Shown: piece by piece, positions 58,790 to 64,000 of the stretch
How the letters are laid out: the number at the start of each line of letters is the position of its first letter
Numbering within the stretch: the first letter of the stretch is position 1
Assembly: GCA_005406025.1 (NCBI GenBank)
Contig: BGZK01001419.1
Location: 1 to 64,000 of the forward strand
Source: Eumeta japonica
Taxonomy: Eukaryota > Arthropoda > Insecta > Lepidoptera > Psychidae
Direction: 5' to 3'
Length of the DNA: 64,000 bases
The notes under the pieces: model-generated
Told to the model about the DNA's origin: nothing
The model's input: the letters and a program-made list of their open reading frames with translations, nothing else
Database searches by the model: none
Made by a program: the position numbers and the translations under genes

Positions 58790-59600
58790 CATAAAATATA
58801 AATAGTAGTAAATCTTAATGCTTTTCCAAGCTCTCCGCGCTGAAAAATGTAATTATAATATGTTTTGAGCTCTTCGAGTACAAAAAACAAAATTTATTTA
58901 ATATAAGCTATTTTTTCATTTTGACTATCGTACTTTATCTTTCGCACTTATAATTCAATTTTGATTTGCTTTTTGATATTCAATGTAATTTTTAGTTAGA
59001 AAAAGTTTTTCGAGTACGAAACATAATCTGACAATTTGTGAATTTTGTGAATTTTTCGTTAACGATATCTTTTGCACAAACCAACCGAGTTGATACATTC
59101 ACATTCATTGTCGTTGTTTCTTAAAAGAAAAGAGCTGCTTATGAATCGTGAAATTTATCGGTAATATAAGAAATATTGTAAAAAAACCTATTTTGAAATA
59201 TTATTTCCAACAGTTTGGTTTGGAAATAACAGCGGATTGAGTTTTGGTATCGATTGGTAAATTAGTCTAAAATTTATTAATTAAAAACGTTTTTCTGAAA
59301 ACTTTATCATTGACATTTCTTAAATCTACCATAGGGAATTCGTTCAAATTTTCTTGAAGTCTAAGTTGAATGAACCACTTTTGAGTGTCACAAACTGATC
59401 GCAATCGGTTAATCCGTTTAATCCCTTCAAATGCTATGGAGATGCTACATACACGTACGTACGCACTACATCACATACAGCATATGTGACTTAAACATCA
59501 AGATCTGGTGAAAACTCGATTTGCGAAAATCGGAATGAAAACACTATCTTCCCAATTTACGGAAATTTTTCAATTTTCATTGCCGAAATTTAAAAATCAT
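58790..59600 (+). repeat. Long dispersed repeat family R, copy 3 (+)
   Basis: Same order of phrases as copy 1: GAGCTCTTCGAG, GATATCTTTTGCACAAACCAACCG, TCGGTAATATAAG, AGTCTAAGTTGAATGA, then AAGATCTGGTGAAAACTCG..GCGAAAATCGGAATGAAAAC..TTCCCA. The CA-rich satellite is reduced to ACACGTACGTACGCAC. Confidence 0.65.
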
Positions 59601-61520
59601 TGTACTATGGAATATATAGAAATTTGGGTTTAGTGTATTGTGATTGGATAAATGTATGTATAAAAAATTTAAATACAATTAAACATTAGACGTCCTGCTA
59701 ATTTAAATTGTAAGTATTCACGATGAGCATTCAAGAACACGTGAATCTAATTAAGTTTGGTACAAAGAACGTGGTATATCAATTTAATAACATTTGTTAG
59801 TAAATTTTTCTATGCTTGGAAAAATATATGGTCTAATGGCATTTGTGGTAATATAATGTATCTAGTTATTGGCGAAGAAAACAATTACTTTTGTGTGTAG
59901 TAAAAAATTACTTCTGCCACGTATGAAACCGTAAGTGGCGATGCGCTCGCAGTCCGTCTTGTTGGTTAAATTAACTGTGCGACATAGACGTGCTGAATGT
60001 GCGCCATCCTTGGCCATCACGTATGCTATTAAATACTTATTATAGTTTTTAGTAGGATACAAATGTACTGCAAAGTCACAAATTCATTTAGAGAGCTCTG
60101 AGTGCGCATGTTCTATAGGATTTCTTCTGTGGATGTACAATATTTATCCTTGTATAAATTTAAGATTACTATTAAACAATCACTCACCGAAAAGGCTAGT
60201 ACACAATTTCCGATTATTTAAACGACAAATATCCATGGGCATAAACGATTCGACTCGTTACCCATCTGTTTCGTTTATTAATGATTTTGTATTTGTTTTG
60301 CCTATGCAAGATGGAATTAGAAAAGAACTACTCTTAAGTTTCATGCTCGTTCTTTTTGAAGGAAAACTGCCTTCCGAACCAGCGGTAAAGGGTAAATTCG
60401 CAAAAAATTATGACGTATTTCAAGTGTTATTTTATAACCTATGTAAAAAAAATATTTTGAATTTGTATTTGAATTCGAACTGAATGTGTCCATAAGTCAA
60501 AGGTCGCACAAAATACTCATGGAGAGGGAATATTTTGAAAATAAGTCGTTTAATTTTACCAAAGATTTTTAAGTTAATTACACTTAGTTGCCCATTATAT
60601 GACGGAGTTAGATTAAAATTCTAGCCTACGATAACTTTTAACTTCTTTTGTACATCTTTCATGTTTTAATTACCACAAATAAATTTCGGGGACATTCCAA
60701 CAAAACTTATTAGTAATTATTTTTAATTATCACAAACAAATACCAATCTGAATCGCAAAACAGTAATATAATTATCTATATTATGGAAAGCTCACTACAC
60801 AAATCTGACTGACACTTGTTATTTTTTTTTTCATTTTGGCATTTTTATGTTAACTTTATTTTATTATTAGCTTTCATTTATCTTCACGTGTCTCGGTGTT
60901 TATCTATAATTAAATCACATAAGTTGAATTTGACCCATTTCCCAGTATTTCACTGAGTTAAATTTTTACGTATATACACGTCAGTCAAATCGAGCAATGC
61001 AATATTATGGTGACATGGCGCTGATCTGATGATGGAGTTGGAAGGCATGATTAACCTTTTGTGAAACAACATTGACTGCTAGTAACGTGTCTGAAAAGGT
61101 AACTATTGAAAGCCATCGACATAAAGAAAATTGCACTAAAATTAAAGTGACTTAATTTTTAAAAAGCAGGTGATAAAAACATTCCTTGAAATGATTTTGT
61201 ATCAAGCATTGCAGGTTTCATACTAATTTCAGCCGCAGCAGAAAAAAATGTCAACATTACGTGAAAAAAATGTCAACCTTTAAAGTACCATAACACATAT
61301 AGCCAGGAAGGTGCTAGGTATTAATAAAAGTAAACTGAACACTGATAGAGATCCCAGCTAGTGCAATGAGGATGTTTCTTTTAGGAAAGAGATTGAGCTT
61401 CAAAAGCTGAAAAACATCAAAAAAGAATCAGACTACTACTAAACTAAGAAACTAGCTAAAAGGACGGTTGCATGTTCGTGAGTTACAACGAAACAATATT
61501 AATATAATAGGCTATTTTCC
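59601..61520. other. AT-rich stretch, nothing recognised
   Basis: The 116-codon open frame at 60133-60483 (+) has low-complexity, AT-driven composition and no recognised motif. Nothing else was seen. Confidence 0.45.
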
Positions 61521-61663
61521 CCGCGAATTTGTATCTTAAAAACTACTTAATCGATTTTGATGGATATTTTATTGATCTTTAAATTAAAATAAATGTAAGC
61601 CATAAAAAAATAATGTCACAATTTGATTAACAGTTTCGGAGAAGTACGTAGACAAACATATAC

Positions 61664-61741
61664 TGTTATGTATGAAAACTACATGTCAGCTTTATCCCGA
61701 GGTTTATTGCAAACTGACGATCTACCCACATATATACTACA
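61664..61741 (-). repeat. 3' LTR of the TRIM-like element
   Basis: 78 bp, TG...CA bounded, preceded on the minus strand by a purine tract. Confidence 0.85.
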
Positions 61742-62102
61742 TTCCCTCACCCCTAATTTATACAATACAAAAATATATTTTTTTTAATTATAACAACAAA
61801 ATGAACAAACAAAATTATGAACTTTCCTCTTTATAAAATATAAACAATTTCTCTTTTTCACCATCAACGCCGAATTTACTTTTGATGGCGAAGAGGGCAA
61901 TCTCGCGCGGTGGCGACGACGCCTTCATTCAGGACACCCCCAGGCCGCCTACGAGCATTATAGCAGTGACGAGCCGCACGACGATTACACGTTTGTAAAA
62001 ATGCAGTCCAATGCTGATGACCGAGCGCGGCAGGCGGAAATCGGAACCACGACAACTCGAGGCGCGGATCGTGCGGACGAAAGGCAGTCTGCCGAAGATT
62101 GC

Positions 62103-62187
62103 GACGAGGTGGTCGAGTGGTTAAGGCATTGGATTGCTAATCCAATGTGCTATGCACGCGTGGGTTCGGATCCCATCCTCGTCGCCA
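62103..62187 (+). tRNA. tRNA-Ser(GCT)-like sequence with encoded CCA; TRIM primer-site derivative, not a host gene
   Basis: Positions 62103-62184 fold as a full tRNA-Ser: acceptor GACGAGG / CCTCGTC, anticodon stem TTGGA / TCCAA with GCT at 62136-62138, a long variable arm and a T arm GTGGG / CCCAT. The CCA at 62185-62187 is encoded, which nuclear tRNA genes lack. No T-run terminator follows before about 62283. It sits exactly where the primer-binding site of the minus-strand TRIM element belongs, 2 nt from an LTR. A handful of changes from the usual insect tRNA-Ser are present (from memory). The likely origin is read-through of the whole primer tRNA during reverse transcription. Confidence 0.75.
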
Positions 62188-62189
62188 AA

Positions 62190-62267
62190 TGTTATGTATG
62201 AAAACTACATGTCTGCTTTATCCAGAGGTTTATTGCAAACTGACGATCTACCCACATATATATTACA
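62190..62267 (-). repeat. 5' LTR of the TRIM-like element
   Basis: 78 bp, three differences from the copy at 61664-61741. Confidence 0.85.
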
Positions 62268-62374
62268 ACACATACATATAAAATTTTGCATACTTATTTG
62301 GAAGCTCTAATAGATTTTATGTGAATATATTGCAGTTCCCATAATATTACATAGATATGTGTCGAATTAATAAC

Positions 62375-63260
62375 GTCTTCTATTGAAGTCGCTTAAAAAG
62401 GGTAAAGCAGTGGGACTCAATGAAATACTACCAGAAATTCCGAATATGATTAGAGAGTCGAGTATATCAGGTTCACTATCCTTCTCAAACTTGCACTAAT
62501 AGTAAAAGAAATGCCCGATGATTAGACAAACTGAAACTTATTTACAAATGTAATTTGGCTGAATTTGGAAGTTATGACGAATTCGAGCTGATAACTCATG
62601 TGTTGAAGATTTGGAAAATGTTGTTACCAAAAGACTCACAAAAGTAGCAGAAATTACGCCTAACCAATGCAGATTCGCGTGTGGGTGGTCACGATAGGTG
62701 TTATTTGCATTTCAAATTGTAATGGGAAAATATAAAAAACTCGAATGATTGCCATATATGTAGTAATTATAAACCTTAAAAAATTGTGTTCCAAGAGCAG
62801 TTCACATAAAGCAGGCGTTGCAAAAACAGTTAGTTTTCGGACTTTGAATCGAAATCCTTAAAGATATGCATCAAAATGTCAAGACTAGGATCCTTAACTG
62901 TACTGGTTTTGGTCAGGAATTTGAGATTAAAATCGGAATTCATCAAGGTTCTTCTTTTAATCCATTTACTTTTGACATGCAATATGTTTGGTCATCAGGA
63001 AAGAATGAATAAAAGTAGACTGACGAAACCAAATTATAGAGCGAATATGTGTGATAAAAAAGTCGAGCAGGATCGCCCTAGAAAATATTATGCAGCTAAA
63101 AACAGTGGGATATTAAAATGAGGCCAAATTTTAAGCACCTGGAACCGATGACTGCATGAAAATATTGATGGATGTCGGTGAAGCAAGAAACATATGCAAA
63201 GATCGATCATGTGGAAATATATAGTATCTACGATCGGTATAGGAAATCTGTGCGAGTTCT
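62375..63260 (+). pseudogene. RTE-like non-LTR reverse-transcriptase relic
   Basis: Degenerate pieces in order: SLKKGKAVGLNEILPEI (about 62388-62440), IVKEMPDD (about 62500-62520), KLIYKCNLAEFGSYDEFELI (62536-62595), THVLKIWKMLLPKDSQK (62596-62646), then AEITPNQCRFACGWS (about 62649-62693) after a frame change. The K-G-K-A-x-G-x-x-E-I-x-P-E phrase and the 'TPNQCGF'-type phrase are fingers/palm landmarks of endonuclease-encoded retroelement RTs. The catalytic FADD box is not visible. A possible later piece (APGTDDCMKILMDVGEARN, 63135-63190) is unassigned. It is broken by many stops. Confidence 0.65.
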
Positions 63261-64000
63261 AAAAAATTAAAATTAAGAGATAAGCTATAACAGATGGATA
63301 TATGGACTAACATGAGAGTGTATAAAGATTTGTATGCACAAAATCGTCAATCAAATTTATCGATTGTACAAACCCTGAAAATTGATTCAAGAAAAACCTT
63401 AAGAAATGAAATTAATGGAAAAAAAATACAAAAACTTTATCAATCCCATTAAGAATAAATAAAATAACCATATGAGTAACAAACGCATTAGACAATATTT
63501 CTATTATTAAAATCATCCTCTTATGGACTGATTCATTTAACATATTAGGTGTTCCTGTTTATTTAGTTCTATTAAAGTCCTTTAACAATTTTACATTAAT
63601 AGCCTTATAATTCAATTTGGAATTACGGCATCTTCAATGGTTTTATTTGTCAATCAAATTAGAATGTTTTCTTTGTGTAATTGACAACGAACGACAACAC
63701 AAATCTATGGAAACACACAATTTTATGTATAAATACGATTTATAATAAGCATTAAATTTCTAAATAAATAAAAATAATATTTGAACGACCGGTAATAAGC
63801 AACGTGACTGAAACCAATTAAAAAGTAAAATTCTTCTTCGCTAATGAATGCCGCTAATTTGAAATTCTACTAAGGGTACGTTCAGAAAACACACCTTAAT
63901 TGTCTTACAATGACAAGTCGAAAGAAGCGAAATCGTATTCAGTAACCTATTTCAAGTAAAACATGAAAATTTGTCACTTTAATGCTGTGTATGCAGTTAC
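63261..64000. other. AT-rich end of window, nothing recognised
   Basis: No exon resembling ELOVL exon 2 was found here, so the second elongase must continue outside the window if it is real. Confidence 0.5.

Larger units (their letters stand above)
61664..62267 (-). mobile_element. TRIM-like miniature LTR retrotransposon (604 bp)
   Basis: Two 78-bp direct repeats (61664-61741 and 62190-62267, 75 of 78 identical) both begin TG and end CA. Read on the minus strand, the repeat ending at 62190 is followed by a 2-nt spacer and then TGGCGACGAGGATGGGATCC. That is a primer-binding site complementary to the 3' end of tRNA-Ser with CCA. The other repeat is preceded directly by the polypurine tract AGGGGTGAGGGAA (61742-61754 reversed). 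Internal DNA is only 448 bp and has no gag or pol. This is the full plan of a terminal-repeat retrotransposon in miniature. The flanks ATAC and ACAC (+ strand) could be a 4-bp target duplication with one change. It interrupts another AT-rich repeat (ACAAACATA..ACATACATATAAA). Confidence 0.85.

Noticed and set aside
60133..60483. 116-codon open frame
   Set aside because: AT-driven composition, no motif, and no supporting splice sites or promoter.
62103..62184. Functional nuclear tRNA-Ser(GCT) gene
   Set aside because: Encoded CCA, no downstream T-run terminator, and an exact primer-binding-site position beside an LTR all point to retroelement origin.
62001..62201. 66-codon open frame reading through the tRNA-like segment
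   Set aside because: It runs antisense through the TRIM internal region, primer-binding site and LTR, so it is not a gene.

Overview
This window is AT-rich eukaryotic DNA that looks like a moth or butterfly (Lepidoptera). Only one gene can be followed from start to stop. It is an ELOVL fatty-acid elongase on the + strand, with six coding exons between 9754 and 42526 that encode 291 residues. The exons are GC-rich islands in AT-rich introns. Intron 1 is about 21.4 kb and is packed with transposon debris. The lepidopteran assignment rests on the repeat types: dispersed repeats beginning GGGTTCCGTACCT, several mariner relics, a BEL/Pao relic, a Jockey-type relic and a SINE-like tail. It is an inference, not a proof.

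Layout. Positions 1-9730 are upstream sequence without a recognisable gene; they hold a SINE-like fragment, an 836-bp element with long terminal inverted repeats, and CA/TG-rich satellites. Positions 9731-42526 are the elongase. Its intron 1 carries two broken mariner copies, a minus-strand endonuclease fragment of a Helentron or non-LTR element, a second long-TIR element and several GC-rich islands. Introns 2 and 3 carry a third mariner and opposite-oriented copies of one long repeat that bracket coding exon 3. Positions 42827-50340 are intergenic and hold a degenerate minus-strand mariner.

At 50378-50438 there is a short open exon that looks like the first coding exon of a second ELOVL gene. 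It has the same exon-1 phase as the first gene and a strong GTAAGT donor, so the window probably covers the start of a tandem elongase cluster. The rest of that gene would lie beyond position 64000. Its presumed intron 1 holds a Jockey-like relic (51.7-53.2 kb), a 1.5-kb TIR element with a nested 558-bp repeat (53.9-55.4 kb), a BEL/Pao relic (55.4-58.4 kb), a 604-bp TRIM-like miniature LTR element (61.66-62.27 kb) and an RTE-like reverse-transcriptase relic (62.4-63.3 kb).

The most unusual structures are: (1) the TRIM-like element, whose primer-binding site covers an entire tRNA-Ser(GCT) sequence including CCA; (2) the twin 558-bp repeats, each inserted in a different host repeat; (3) several near-perfect hairpin palindromes that look like template-switch scars; and (4) the inverted repeats around elongase exon 3, together with an alternative in-frame splice pair at the exon 2/3 junction. 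I found no bacterial-type operons, CRISPR arrays or rRNA, and nothing I would call a new multi-gene system.
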